Positions 8,288-16,903 of a stretch of 64,000 bases of DNA are shown piece by piece. Both the position numbers and the translations under genes were made by a program. A model generated the notes under the pieces. That model saw only the letters and a program-made list of their open reading frames with translations, was not told where the DNA came from and ran no database searches. Numbering within the stretch: the stretch's first letter is position 1; each line of letters starts with the position of its first letter. The DNA comes from JABCPE02 sp963518845 (lineage in GTDB: Bacteria; Bacteroidota; Bacteroidia; Flavobacteriales; Weeksellaceae), in assembly GCA_963518845.1 (NCBI GenBank), contig CAUQKV010000002.1, positions 62,001 to 126,000 of the forward strand. The letters run 5' to 3'.

Positions 8288-8581
8288 ATGAAAAAGTCAT
8301 TATTCGCAGCTGCTGTTGTAGCATTAGCATTAGTATCTTGTAACAAGAAAGCTGAAGAAGTAAAAGATGCTGTTGATTCTACAGCTCAAGAAACTGTTGC
8401 TACTGTTGATTCTACAGCTGGTGCTGCTCTTGATTCTACAGCTGCTAAAGCTGAAGAAGTAAAAGATGCTGCTGCTGCTAAAGCTGAAGAAGTAAAAGAT
8501 GCTGCTGCTGCTAAAGTAGAAGAAGGAGCTGCTAAAGTAGAAGCTGCTGCTAAAGAAGTTAAAGAAGAAGTTAAAAAATAA
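8288..8581 (+). CDS. Ala/Lys/Glu repeat lipoprotein
   Basis: 97 residues. MKKSLFAAAVVALALVSC is a clear lipoprotein signal with Cys18. The mature part has DST-containing segments, then the 11-residue unit KAEEVKDAAAA twice in direct succession (DNA 8447-8512, 33-bp period), a related copy near the start of the mature chain, and degenerate copies to the end. The 11-residue periodicity predicts one long amphipathic helix of the LEA/apolipoprotein kind. A membrane-stabilising, spacer or stress role is possible but unproved. Strong consensus promoter and strong terminator suggest high expression. Confidence 0.8.
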   Translation: MKKSLFAAAVVALALVSCNKKAEEVKDAVDSTAQETVATVDSTAGAALDSTAAKAEEVKDAAAAKAEEVKDAAAAKVEEGAAKVEAAAKEVKEEVKK

Positions 8582-8606
8582 TTTAACTCTTAAGAAACAA
8601 TTAAAG

Positions 8607-8636
8607 TCTCTCACTAATTTTAGTGAGAGATTTTTT
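8607..8636 (+). terminator. terminator after the repeat lipoprotein gene
   Basis: Perfect 10-bp stem (8607-8616 with 8621-8630), ATTT loop, six T. The stem overlaps the stop and last codons of the convergent methyltransferase gene. Confidence 0.88.
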
Positions 8637-9390
8637 GTCTTAGTATCTCGTAGCAGCTTATAGCTACAGCATTGCTTAGATTGAGAGAGTCTATCGTTCC
8701 TGCCATTGGGACGATGATGTTTTCTCCTTTTCCTCTCCAAAAATCACTCAAACCAGAGTGCTCCGTTCCGAATACAATGGCTGATTTTCCAGCTAGGTTC
8801 TTTTCATTTATTCCTTTAGAATCGGTGTTCATTATCGTGGTAAATATCTGAAAATCATTCTTTTTCAAGAAATCAACCACTTCTTGGTTTTCTGCTTGAA
8901 AGAGATTCATTCCAAAAAGACATCCCACACTGCTTCGGATAACATTAGGATTATAAAAATCTGTTCTAGAATCCGTGATGACAAGAGCATCTATCCCAAA
9001 AGCCTCGCAGCTGCGCAAAACCGCTCCCAAATTCCCAGGTTTTTCTATGCTTTCTAGTACAATGACAGAAGAATTTTCTTTTGGTTTAAAATCATTCAGT
9101 GAGGTTTCTTTTTCTTTGTAAATACCGATAATTCCTTCGGAAGAGCCTCTATACGCTATTTTTTCATAAACTTCGCGAGAAACCAGATGTATTTTCCCTT
9201 TTGGGAAGTCTGTCCCGAAAATATCTTCGCAAATAAAGAATTCCACCGCTTCAAAATCAAATTTCAAAGCTCTTTCGTTTTCCTGTTTCCCTTCTACAGC
9301 GAATATTTTGAGTTTCTTTCTCTCGTTATTTTTAGTGAGAATTTTGGTTAGTTTTTTTATTTTTTCGTTTTGAAGACTTTGTATAATCAT
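8620..9390 (-). CDS. SpoU/TrmH-family RNA 2'-O-methyltransferase
   Basis: 256 residues. An N-terminal substrate-binding domain (~1-95) is followed by the SPOUT knot domain with its three motifs: EKPGNLGAVLRSCEAFG, IVFGTEHSGLSDFW and IPMAGTIDSLNLSNAVAIS. It transfers methyl from S-adenosylmethionine to a ribose in rRNA or tRNA; the target nucleotide cannot be told. It starts 6 bases after rmuC ends and is probably co-transcribed with it. Its final codons lie inside the terminator of the convergent lipoprotein gene. Confidence 0.92.
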   Translation of the reverse strand: MIIQSLQNEKIKKLTKILTKNNERKKLKIFAVEGKQENERALKFDFEAVEFFICEDIFGTDFPKGKIHLVSREVYEKIAYRGSSEGIIGIYKEKETSLNDFKPKENSSVIVLESIEKPGNLGAVLRSCEAFGIDALVITDSRTDFYNPNVIRSSVGCLFGMNLFQAENQEVVDFLKKNDFQIFTTIMNTDSKGINEKNLAGKSAIVFGTEHSGLSDFWRGKGENIIVPMAGTIDSLNLSNAVAISCYEILRQKISH

Positions 9391-9396
9391 GATTTT

Positions 9397-10887
9397 TTAT
9401 TCATTGGTTGGTTCAGAATTGTCAATCAAACTCTGTGGAAGTTCTTTTTTGTTTTTTATTCCCAGAGATTTCATCTTTTGGGTCTGCGTGATGAGGTTGT
9501 CCCTTCCGCTGTGCAGCTGTTTGTAAGCCTCTGTATAGGAAGCTTTTGCTTGGTCTATATTTTTGCCGACTTTCTCAAGGTTTTCCACAAAATTCACAAA
9601 TTTATCATAAAGTTTGGCACCTCTTTCCGCTATTTCTATGGAATTCCTATTTTGATATTCCCGCTTCCAAAGGTCTGCTATCAGTTTCAAAGAAGTGATA
9701 AGGTTGCTCGGATTCAGCAGTAAAATTCTTCTTTCATAGGCGTAGTTCCAGATGTTTTGGTCGGCCTGCATCGCTGCGATATAGGCTGGTTCACTCGGGA
9801 TAAACATCATCACGAAATCCAAGGATTTTCCATAATCATCATACGCCTTCTGAGAAAGTTGTTGAATGTGGTTTTTCACCGAAGCTAAATGCTGGTTTAG
9901 TTTTATTTGATAGACTTCTGGGTCAGTTTCATCTACCAGCTCTGTGAAAGCAGTGAGCGAAACTTTGGAGTCTATAATTACATTTCGTTCATCGGGATAT
10001 TTTATCACGGCATCAGGGCGCATTTTCTTCCCCGAAAATTCGGAAAATAGGGCTTTGTTATCCTCGTTTCGCAATTCATGTTCTAGGAAATATTCTCGCC
10101 CTTTTACTAGGCCAGATTTCTCTAAAATACTCTCCAAAATCATCTCGCCCCAGTTTCCCTGCGTTTTGCTTTCTCCTTTTAGGGCGCGGGTCAGCCTTTT
10201 GGCATCTTCGGAAATCTGCTGGTTCAGAGAGGCGAGTTCTTTCACTTTTTCGCCGAGAGAGAAGCGTTCTTTTGCTTCTTTGTCATAGGTTTCGTTTACT
10301 CTGTTTTTTAGTTCTATTATTTTTTCTTGGAACGGATCCAAAATATTTTTTAGGTGAGTTTGGTTCAGGTTCGTGAATTTCTCTGTTTTTTCTTCTAAAA
10401 TTTTATTGGCAATGTTTTCAAAATGGAGTTTGCTTTCCTCTTGTAGTTTTTGGGAAAGGTTTTTCTGCTCTTCCATGGAGCTTTGCAGGTTTTTGTTTTC
10501 TGCCAAAAGTTCAGATATTTTAGCAAAATACTCTTGTTTTTCTTGATTTAGACGAGAAATATTTTGATTTAGAATTTCATTTGTTTTTCGGAGTTCTGCG
10601 ATTTGTTCGTTTTGAAGGTCTTTCTCTGCCGAGATTTTTATAAGTTGGTTTTCAGTAATATTTAATTTTTCCCTTTGACCAGCAGAAAATTCTCTTTCTC
10701 CTTTAATCTGTTCCAAAAGTTCATCGATTTTGCCTTCTGCATTGCTGAGTTCAGTTTCTTTTTTAACGAAATTTTGCTGTAATTCCTCGAAGATATTTCG
10801 AGAAATTAGAGAAGATTTTAATGCAAAATATACAGCTGCACCGCCTATGATGAGACCCAACCCGAGCCCTAAAAATAAATAAAACAT
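9397..10887 (-). CDS. rmuC: DNA recombination protein RmuC homologue
   Basis: 496 residues. An N-terminal membrane helix (LFLGLGLGLIIGGAAVYFAL) is followed by a long coiled coil (~30-190, rich in Glu, Lys, Gln and Asn) and the conserved RmuC domain with TQGNWGEMILESILEKSGL, MRPDAVIKYPDERNVIIDSK and SEPAYIAAMQAD. RmuC limits inversions at short inverted repeats in E. coli; the domain has a restriction-endonuclease-like fold. First gene of a pair with the SpoU methyltransferase, and divergent from the U32 gene. Confidence 0.93.
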   Translation of the reverse strand: MFYLFLGLGLGLIIGGAAVYFALKSSLISRNIFEELQQNFVKKETELSNAEGKIDELLEQIKGEREFSAGQREKLNITENQLIKISAEKDLQNEQIAELRKTNEILNQNISRLNQEKQEYFAKISELLAENKNLQSSMEEQKNLSQKLQEESKLHFENIANKILEEKTEKFTNLNQTHLKNILDPFQEKIIELKNRVNETYDKEAKERFSLGEKVKELASLNQQISEDAKRLTRALKGESKTQGNWGEMILESILEKSGLVKGREYFLEHELRNEDNKALFSEFSGKKMRPDAVIKYPDERNVIIDSKVSLTAFTELVDETDPEVYQIKLNQHLASVKNHIQQLSQKAYDDYGKSLDFVMMFIPSEPAYIAAMQADQNIWNYAYERRILLLNPSNLITSLKLIADLWKREYQNRNSIEIAERGAKLYDKFVNFVENLEKVGKNIDQAKASYTEAYKQLHSGRDNLITQTQKMKSLGIKNKKELPQSLIDNSEPTNE

Positions 10888-10951
10888 GCCTTAACTTTTT
10901 AAACTCCGAAAAGTACAAATAAAGAATTAGAAAATAAAATTTTAAAAAGCA

Positions 10952-10959
10952 TATCTTTG
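10952..10959 (+). promoter_or_regulatory. TAnnTTTG element of the U32 gene
   Basis: TATCTTTG, 20 bases before the ATG at 10980, giving a short leader. Confidence 0.6.
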
Positions 10960-10979
10960 CAAAAATTTGAAATTCATCA

Positions 10980-12236
10980 ATGACAAAAACAGGAAGAATA
11001 GAACTAATGGCACCCGCGGGAGATTTTACTTCTTTGCAGGCGGCTTTGGATAATGGAGCAGATTCAGTGTATTTCGGGGTGGAACAGCTTAACATGAGAG
11101 CGAGAGCCTCCATGAACTTTACCCTAGATGACCTCCCTGAAATCAGCAGAAGATGTAAGGAAAAAGGTGTGAGAACTTACCTTACGCTCAATACGATAAT
11201 CTACGACCACGACCTCTCCATCATCAAAACCCTTTTGGATAAAGCCAAGGCGGCAGGCCTTACTGCTGTAATTGCGATGGATCAGGCTGTAATCGCCTAT
11301 GCAAGGCAGATAGGCATGGAGGTGCATATTTCCACGCAGATAAATATTACTAATATAGAAACGGTTAAATTCTATGCACTCTTTGCAGATACTATGGTGA
11401 TGAGCCGAGAACTCAGTGTCACTCAGGTAAAAAAAATCTGTCAGCAGATAGAAAAAGAGCAGATAAAGGGTCCTTCTGGTAATTTGGTAGAGATAGAGAT
11501 TTTCGGGCATGGTGCGCTTTGTATGGCGGTTTCTGGGAAATGTTATCTAAGTCTTCATTCTCACAATTCATCTGCAAATAGGGGAGCGTGTAAGCAAAAC
11601 TGCCGTAAGAAATATACCGTGATAGACCAAGAAAGCGGTTTTGAAATAGAATTAGACAACGAATACATGATGTCGCCAAAGGATCTTTGTACTATTAATT
11701 TCCTTGACCAAATCGTAGATGCAGGAGTGAAAGTCCTCAAATTAGAAGGGCGGGGCAGGGCGCCAGAATATGTAGCAACCGTGACAAAATGTTACCGCGA
11801 GGCGATAGATTCCATAGCGGATGGCACCTATTCCCAAGAAAAAGTAGCAGACTGGATGAGCCGACTAGAAACAGTCTATAATCGTGGTTTTTGGAGTGGT
11901 TACTACCTTGGGCAGAAACTGGGTGAGTGGTCACCGAACCCTGGTTCTAACGCCACACAGAAAAAGGTCTATATCGGAAGAGGAACGCACTATTACCCAA
12001 AAACCAGCATTGCGGAATTCCTTATAGAAGCATTTGATCTGAATGTAGGCGATAAGGTTCTTATCCAAGGGCCTACCACAGGTTCCCAAGAAATGGTAGT
12101 AGAGAGCATGATGGTAGAAGATAAAGGCGATAGCCAAAAAGCAACCAAGGCGGATGTGGTTACCTTCAAAACGGATTTCCGTGTAAGACCAAGCGACAAA
12201 CTCTACAAAATAGTAAAAAACGATACAATAGCTTAG
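10980..12236 (+). CDS. peptidase U32 family protein, probable RNA hydroxylation factor
   Basis: 418 residues. IELMAPAGDFTSLQAALDNG opens the TIM-barrel-like U32 domain. The U32 signature EIFGHGALCMAVSGKCYLS is present, followed by GACKQNCRKKY, which supplies clustered cysteines for an Fe-S cluster. Better-studied relatives (TrhP, RlhA, UbiU/UbiV) are not proteases but prephenate- or Fe-S-dependent hydroxylation proteins acting on tRNA, 23S rRNA or ubiquinone precursors. A TrhP-like role in tRNA uridine hydroxylation is the most likely reading. A ferredoxin gene follows, which fits an electron requirement, though a terminator separates them. Confidence 0.88.
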   Translation: MTKTGRIELMAPAGDFTSLQAALDNGADSVYFGVEQLNMRARASMNFTLDDLPEISRRCKEKGVRTYLTLNTIIYDHDLSIIKTLLDKAKAAGLTAVIAMDQAVIAYARQIGMEVHISTQINITNIETVKFYALFADTMVMSRELSVTQVKKICQQIEKEQIKGPSGNLVEIEIFGHGALCMAVSGKCYLSLHSHNSSANRGACKQNCRKKYTVIDQESGFEIELDNEYMMSPKDLCTINFLDQIVDAGVKVLKLEGRGRAPEYVATVTKCYREAIDSIADGTYSQEKVADWMSRLETVYNRGFWSGYYLGQKLGEWSPNPGSNATQKKVYIGRGTHYYPKTSIAEFLIEAFDLNVGDKVLIQGPTTGSQEMVVESMMVEDKGDSQKATKADVVTFKTDFRVRPSDKLYKIVKNDTIA

Positions 12237-12242
12237 CGCAGT

Positions 12243-12274
12243 CCTCTCCTTTTTAGGAGAGGTTTTTACTTTTT
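12243..12274 (+). terminator. terminator after the U32 gene
   Basis: Perfect 8-bp GC-rich stem (12243-12250 with 12255-12262), TTTT loop, then a long T-rich tract. Confidence 0.88.
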
Positions 12275-12425
12275 TTGTTATTGGATTATGGAATTTTGTC
12301 TTTAGAATTAAATAAAAAATATACGAAGACTTGAATAAAGTCGTAATTACTTCCAAAGTGACCACAAAAAGGAAAACAGAGTAAAGAAATTTTAAAATTA
12401 TTTATTACCTTCGCATCAAAAATAA

Positions 12426-12656
12426 ATGGTAATCGTTACACTACAAAGGGAGAAATGCATAGGCTGTAACTATTGTGCAGAGTTTGCTCCTGAATACTTC
12501 CGAATGTCCAAAAAAGACGGAAAATCCGTTTTGCTGAAATCCGTAGAGAAAAAAGGTTTTCACACCTTAAAAACACCGATAGAAGACGCCTACGAACCTT
12601 GCGAAAAGGCAGCAAAGGCGTGTCCTGTGAAAATAATCTCTGTAAAATCTATCTAA
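12426..12656 (+). CDS. 4Fe-4S ferredoxin
   Basis: 76 residues. CIGCNYC near residue 11 provides three ligands and the later C-x6-C-P (CEKAAKACPVKI) completes a single [4Fe-4S] cluster, as in monocluster ferredoxins. The partner enzyme is not evident. A near-consensus promoter (TACCTTCG) lies about 20 bases before the ATG. The gene is followed after 30 bases by the MscS-like gene, probably on the same transcript. Confidence 0.9.
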   Translation: MVIVTLQREKCIGCNYCAEFAPEYFRMSKKDGKSVLLKSVEKKGFHTLKTPIEDAYEPCEKAAKACPVKIISVKSI

Positions 12657-12686
12657 AATATAAGTTTCAAAATATCTTTTTGGGAA

Positions 12687-13208
12687 ATGGAAGTGTTAGA
12701 CAATGTCTTTTTTAATTCGTACCAGCGCGAGATAGTGGCAACTGTCGTGGTGCTGCTTTTTTCTTTGCTTATTAGGTTTGTGATTTCTACTTTGGTGGGT
12801 AGATTTGGGAAGAAATCGGGCTTTTCAAAACCGAGAATCAGGCTGGTTCTCAAATACATAGATTTTCTGATAAGTATTTTTATAATCCTGACTTTGGTTC
12901 CGGTCTGGGGAGTGGAGCGAAAACAGGCGTTTCTGGTGATTTCTTCTATTTTTACTGTGATAGGCGTGGCGATGTTTGCTCAGTGGTCTATTTTGAGCAA
13001 TATCACAGCGGGGATTATTATTTTCTTTTCATTTCCGTTTAGAATAGGAGACAAAATAAAAATTCTGGACAAAGATGTCCCGATAGAAGCCGAAATAATA
13101 GACATAAGACTGCTATACACACTTCTAAAAACTGATAGTGGAGAGCGAATTTCCTACCCAAACAATCTATTTTTGCAAAAAGGAACAGCTATCATTAGTA
13201 AAAGTTAA
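12687..13208 (+). CDS. short MscS-family mechanosensitive channel protein
   Basis: 173 residues. Two or three membrane helices (~14-35, ~58-80, ~90-115) lead into the MscS beta domain core (ITAGIIIFFSFPFRIGDKI). The protein ends at FLQKGTAIISKS, so the large C-terminal alpha/beta cage of E. coli MscS (286 residues) is absent. Short forms like this are common in Bacteroidota. Role in osmotic relief is inferred from family membership. Confidence 0.85.
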   Translation: MEVLDNVFFNSYQREIVATVVVLLFSLLIRFVISTLVGRFGKKSGFSKPRIRLVLKYIDFLISIFIILTLVPVWGVERKQAFLVISSIFTVIGVAMFAQWSILSNITAGIIIFFSFPFRIGDKIKILDKDVPIEAEIIDIRLLYTLLKTDSGERISYPNNLFLQKGTAIISKS

Positions 13209-13209
13209 T

Positions 13210-13234
13210 ATCTGGGCGATGTTCCAGATTTTTT
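13210..13234 (+). terminator. terminator after the MscS-like gene
   Basis: 6-bp stem ATCTGG/CCAGAT (13210-13215, 13224-13229), 8-base loop, T run. Confidence 0.65.
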
Positions 13235-13307
13235 ACTATAAAAACGGTTTTTGGATTTAATAAAATTCCTAATAACTAAATGTATTTATTCAAAGAAAAA
13301 AATAATC

Positions 13308-13678
13308 ATGAAAAATAAATTTCTATTGTTAATATGTATGTTACCTACATTATTGTTAGCACAACAGAAAGTAGATAAAAATTACAATGATAAAAAAAGA
13401 CGAATAGATGAGTTACCTTGCACAATAATAGAACGGTATGGAACAGATGTAATACCTGATGAAGAGACACTAATAAAATATATTGATATATTGATATATT
13501 GATAAATAAACGATATTCTATTGATGCAGAAGAGCTTAAACCATATCAAATAAGTTTAATAGCAAATGAAAAAGTATGGAAAACAGTAATAAAATTAAAT
13601 TGCAGATTTTGCAAATTATATATTAACATAAATAAAAATACAGGAGAAGTTTTAAACTTTTACAAATCTGAAGATTAA
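13308..13678 (+). pseudogene. secreted NTF2-fold immunity-like gene, frame broken at an 8-bp repeat
   Basis: From the ATG at 13308 the frame encodes signal peptide MKNKFLLLICMLPTLLLAQQ and continues to a stop at 13502, giving 65 residues. The stop arises inside a tandem repeat of TATTGATA, three full copies at 13481-13504. Deleting one 8-bp copy joins this frame to a second open frame ending at TAA 13676-13678. The restored protein has 120 residues, continuing KYIDILINKRYSIDAEELKP and then ISLIANEKVWKTVIKL and closing YININKNTGEVLNFYKSED. The pattern resembles the small NTF2-fold immunity family of Bacteroidota. So the gene is either slipped off by repeat-number change or decayed. No toxin partner is adjacent. 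A start at 13251 is possible but would place the signal peptide internally. Confidence 0.75.
13479..13504 (+). repeat. 8-bp tandem repeat (TATTGATA), 3.25 copies
   Basis: Three perfect copies at 13481-13488, 13489-13496 and 13497-13504, with two further matching bases before. The unit is not a multiple of three, so a change in copy number shifts frame; two or five copies would keep the immunity-like gene open. Confidence 0.9.
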
Positions 13679-13713
13679 TGGGATTTTAGATCAAGAAATT
13701 ATTGATAAAGAAT

Positions 13714-13746
13714 AAAACCACCTAAAAAGGTGGTTTTGCGTTTTTT
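13714..13746 (+). terminator. terminator after the immunity-like gene
   Basis: Perfect 9-bp stem AAAACCACC/GGTGGTTTT (13714-13722, 13729-13737), 6-base loop, then GCG and six T. It lies against the 3' end of the convergent yifB gene. Confidence 0.8.
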
Positions 13747-15277
13747 ATGCCCTCCAAAAATCTCTATCCAAACTTCGGTATTGTATGGCTTCGGAGATAT
13801 GGGCAGGACTGATGTCTTCAGAATCATCTAAATCTGCTATGGTTCGGGCTACTTTTAGGATTCTATCGTAGGCACGAGCGGAGAGATTTAGTTTTTCCAT
13901 GGCATTTTTTATCAGCTGCTGGCAGGTGCTGTCCAGATCGCAGTATTTTTCAATTTCTTTGGGTCCCATTTGGGCATTGTAGTTGATGTCCAGATCTTTA
14001 TATCGTTTGGCTTGTATCTCTCTGGCTTTTAGCACGCGGTTTCGTATTTCTATACTGCTTTCGCCTTTTCTTTTTTCTGCAAGTTGCTCAAACTCTACTT
14101 TCTGGACTTCTATATGAATGTCTATTCTGTCCAAAAGCGGCCCAGACAATTTGTTCATATATCTCTGCATTTCGGTTTGGGAAGAGGTATTGTTCGGATC
14201 GTCAGGGAAGTAGCCCGAAGGACTCGGGTTCATACTTGCCACCAGCATAAAACTCGATGGATAATTCACCGAAAATCTCGCTCTGGAAATCGTCACCTCA
14301 CGGTCTTCCAAAGGTTGTCTCATCACTTCTAAAACAGCTCTTTTGAACTCAGGAAGTTCATCGAGGAAAAGAACTCCATTGTGCGCAAGGGAAATTTCCC
14401 CAGGCTGAGGATAGGCACCGCCGCCTACCAAAGCGACATCAGAAATAGTGTGATGAGGTGAGCGGAACGGGCGAATGGTCATCAGTGAGGTGTTGCTGCC
14501 CATTTTCCCTGCTACGGAGTGGATTTTAGTGGTTTCTAGTGCTTCTTTCATCGTGAGTGGCGGCAGAATGCTGGGAACTCTCTTGGCGAGCATGGTTTTT
14601 CCGCTGCCAGGAGGGCCTACCAGAATGATATTGTGTCCGCCAGCTGCTGCCACTTCCATGGCTCTTTTGGCGGTTTCTTGTCCTTTTACTTCCGAAAAAT
14701 CATAGGGAAATTCATTGATTTTATTCTGAAATTCCTTGCGAGTGTCTATTTCGGTTTTTTCCAAATCTCTTTCCCCATTGAAAAAGTCAATAACCTCTTT
14801 GATGTTTTCCACACCGTAAACATCCAGATTGTTCACTATTGCGGCCTCTTGGGTATTTTGTTTAGGTAAAATAATTCCTTTAAAGCCTTCCTCACGAGCC
14901 TTTATCGCAATGGGTAAAATGCCCTTTATTGGCTGTAATCCGCCATCGAGGGAGAGTTCCCCCATGATGATGTATTGGTCTAAATTTTCAGCAAGAATTT
15001 TATCCGAAGCCGCCAAAATCCCAATCGCGATGCTCAAATCATACGCAGAACCCTCTTTGCGAAGGTCAGCGGGCGCCATGTTGATGGTGATTTTCTTGCC
15101 AGGGAGCTTGTGCCCTACATTTTTCAAGGCTGCCGAAATACGGTGGCTGCTTTCCTTGATGGCGTTGTCAGGAAGCCCCACGAGATGATAGCCCACTCCT
15201 TGGTCTACATTTACTTCTATCGTGATGGTCTGGGCAGAAACTCCGTGTATGGCACTACCAAAAACTTTGACTAGCAT
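13745..15277 (-). CDS. yifB: YifB/ComM-family Mg-chelatase-like AAA+ ATPase
   Basis: 510 residues. The N-terminal third is a Lon-protease-like ribosomal S5 fold domain (KITINMAPADLRKEGSAYDL). The AAA+ module has Walker A GPPGSGKTMLAKR and Walker B VLFLDELPEF, and a Mg-chelatase C-terminal helical domain ends the protein (LSARAYDRILKVARTIADL). The ComM relative is a hexameric helicase promoting branch migration in natural transformation; comEC in the same window fits but does not prove a link. Last of four closely spaced minus-strand genes. Confidence 0.93.
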   Translation of the reverse strand: MLVKVFGSAIHGVSAQTITIEVNVDQGVGYHLVGLPDNAIKESSHRISAALKNVGHKLPGKKITINMAPADLRKEGSAYDLSIAIGILAASDKILAENLDQYIIMGELSLDGGLQPIKGILPIAIKAREEGFKGIILPKQNTQEAAIVNNLDVYGVENIKEVIDFFNGERDLEKTEIDTRKEFQNKINEFPYDFSEVKGQETAKRAMEVAAAGGHNIILVGPPGSGKTMLAKRVPSILPPLTMKEALETTKIHSVAGKMGSNTSLMTIRPFRSPHHTISDVALVGGGAYPQPGEISLAHNGVLFLDELPEFKRAVLEVMRQPLEDREVTISRARFSVNYPSSFMLVASMNPSPSGYFPDDPNNTSSQTEMQRYMNKLSGPLLDRIDIHIEVQKVEFEQLAEKRKGESSIEIRNRVLKAREIQAKRYKDLDINYNAQMGPKEIEKYCDLDSTCQQLIKNAMEKLNLSARAYDRILKVARTIADLDDSEDISPAHISEAIQYRSLDRDFWRA

Positions 15278-15310
15278 GGCGAAACTAAATTTTGGAAAGA
15301 TTAATGAATT

Positions 15311-16030
15311 TTATTTTTGTAAATAATCTTGGGTCAATTTATCTAAAAAAACATACAATTTTTCATTCATTTTTGAATAATCAAAATCAAGAATTTCTTC
15401 TGGAGACTGCACAAATGGATGAATTTGGCTGAGGTTTAGTAGGTCTTTTTCACTGTCAATCAGTTCTTTGACTATTTCTTTTGTCAGTTCCATATGGCAT
15501 TGGAAACCATAGACAATATTAGAATATTTTACGATTTGTCTCGGACAGCCTTTGCTGAATGCAAGGATTTGATTATCATTTTCAAGCCCAGGCATATCAT
15601 TGTGCCAATGTCCCACGACCAAAGTTTTCCCAAAATGATTGATTTTTGCATCTTGAAGCCCTTGTTCCGTAAGCTCGATGGCAAAATTTCCTATTTCCTT
15701 TTCTGGACTATGTCCAAATTTAAATCCTAAACTCTCTCCAATCAGCTGAGAACCAAGACATACCCCTACAACGGCTTTCCCTGCATCGATGCATTTTTTG
15801 ATAAGGCTCATTTCTGCTTTTGCATCAAAATAAGGATATTCTTCCATGCTGGTAGCAGGAGATTGTGGGCCGCCTAGTACGATGAGCATATCGATGTTTT
15901 CGGCGGTATCAGGAAGTTTATCGCCTTCAAAAACTTTTGAAAAAGAAATATTGTATTTTCTCTTTTTCGCCCAGTTTAAATAAGCTCCCGCCGTTTCAAA
16001 AGTCTCATGTTGAATGAAATGTATATTCAT
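15311..16030 (-). CDS. class I glutamine amidotransferase domain protein
   Basis: 239 residues, single GATase1 domain like the glutaminase half of GMP synthase. The nucleophile is Cys91 in GVCLGSQLIGESLG, and the His/Glu pair is in YGFQCHMELTKEI. No synthetase domain is fused, so the acceptor is unknown; stand-alone members include gamma-glutamyl hydrolase-like enzymes. Ends 33 bases before yifB and begins 6 bases after rfbD. Confidence 0.88.
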   Translation of the reverse strand: MNIHFIQHETFETAGAYLNWAKKRKYNISFSKVFEGDKLPDTAENIDMLIVLGGPQSPATSMEEYPYFDAKAEMSLIKKCIDAGKAVVGVCLGSQLIGESLGFKFGHSPEKEIGNFAIELTEQGLQDAKINHFGKTLVVGHWHNDMPGLENDNQILAFSKGCPRQIVKYSNIVYGFQCHMELTKEIVKELIDSEKDLLNLSQIHPFVQSPEEILDFDYSKMNEKLYVFLDKLTQDYLQK

Positions 16031-16036
16031 AATTTT

Positions 16037-16900
16037 TTATTTTTCTAGTAAAGTTTCCATACACTCTTCCAAACTGTTTTCCCAGTATCTTGGCTCTATG
16101 TTGTAGCTGTTTTCTATTTTGTCCAGACACATTGTGCTTCGCATAGGGCGTTTTGCAGGAGTGGGATATTGGTCTGTGGTGATGGGATTTATTTTGATTT
16201 TACTTTTGGATAGTTCTGCGATTTTTTGTGCAAAATCAAACCAAGTAGTTTCAGGATAGTTAGAAAAATGGAAAATTCCGTATTCCTTTTCTTCCGTTCG
16301 GATGATTTTCATAATCACCTCGGCAAGGTCATTGGCATTAGTAGGCTGTCCGAACTGGTCAGCTACTACATTCAATTCATCTTTAGTGCTGAATAGATTG
16401 AGCATCGTTTTTACGAAATTTTTATTAAACTCAGAATAAAGCCAAGATGTCCTGATAACAATGGTTTTCGGATTTTTTTCCAAAGCAAGGTTTTCTCCTT
16501 CTAATTTGGAAGCGCCATAAACCCCGAGAGGATTGGTAAAATCATCTTCCGTGTAAGGAAGATCGGTCTCGCCATCAAATACATAATCTGTGGAAACATG
16601 GATTAAATCAATGTTAAGTTCCGCACAAGCTTCGGCAAGGTATCCCACGCCTTCAGCATTGACTGCGAAAGCTTTTTCTTTTTCCTGTTCAGCCAAATCT
16701 ACGGCTGTGTATGCAGAAGCATTGATACAGAAATCAGGTTGATAATCAGAAAAATAACTATCAACTTGGTTTTTATCCGTGATATCCAAAGTATCATAAT
16801 CTGTGAAACAGAATTCGTACTCCAAAGAATAGTCAGAAGCTATTTTATTCAAACAGTTTCCGAGCTGTCCATTTCCACCGATTACAAGAATTTTTTTCAT
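16037..16900 (-). CDS. rfbD: dTDP-4-dehydrorhamnose reductase
   Basis: 287 residues, extended SDR that reduces dTDP-4-dehydro-L-rhamnose to dTDP-L-rhamnose for surface polysaccharide. The NAD(P)-binding loop is GGNGQLGNCL, the active site includes STDYVFDG and YGASKLEGE, and TSWLYSEFNKNFVKTML and RPMRSTMCLDK are typical RmlD segments. The other rml genes are not in this window. It sits in a tight operon between a thioesterase (gap 3) and an amidotransferase (gap 6). Confidence 0.92.
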   Translation of the reverse strand: MKKILVIGGNGQLGNCLNKIASDYSLEYEFCFTDYDTLDITDKNQVDSYFSDYQPDFCINASAYTAVDLAEQEKEKAFAVNAEGVGYLAEACAELNIDLIHVSTDYVFDGETDLPYTEDDFTNPLGVYGASKLEGENLALEKNPKTIVIRTSWLYSEFNKNFVKTMLNLFSTKDELNVVADQFGQPTNANDLAEVIMKIIRTEEKEYGIFHFSNYPETTWFDFAQKIAELSKSKIKINPITTDQYPTPAKRPMRSTMCLDKIENSYNIEPRYWENSLEECMETLLEK

Positions 16901-16903
16901 GAA

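Noticed and set aside
8330..8740. 136-residue minus-strand ORF opposite the repeat lipoprotein
   Set aside because: Ser/Phe low-complexity antisense of the Ala/Lys/Glu repeats; it also crosses a strong terminator.
10980..12236. Secreted collagenase-type protease
   Set aside because: The U32 family label is historical; there is no signal peptide and the Cys cluster points to an Fe-S RNA- or quinone-modifying protein.
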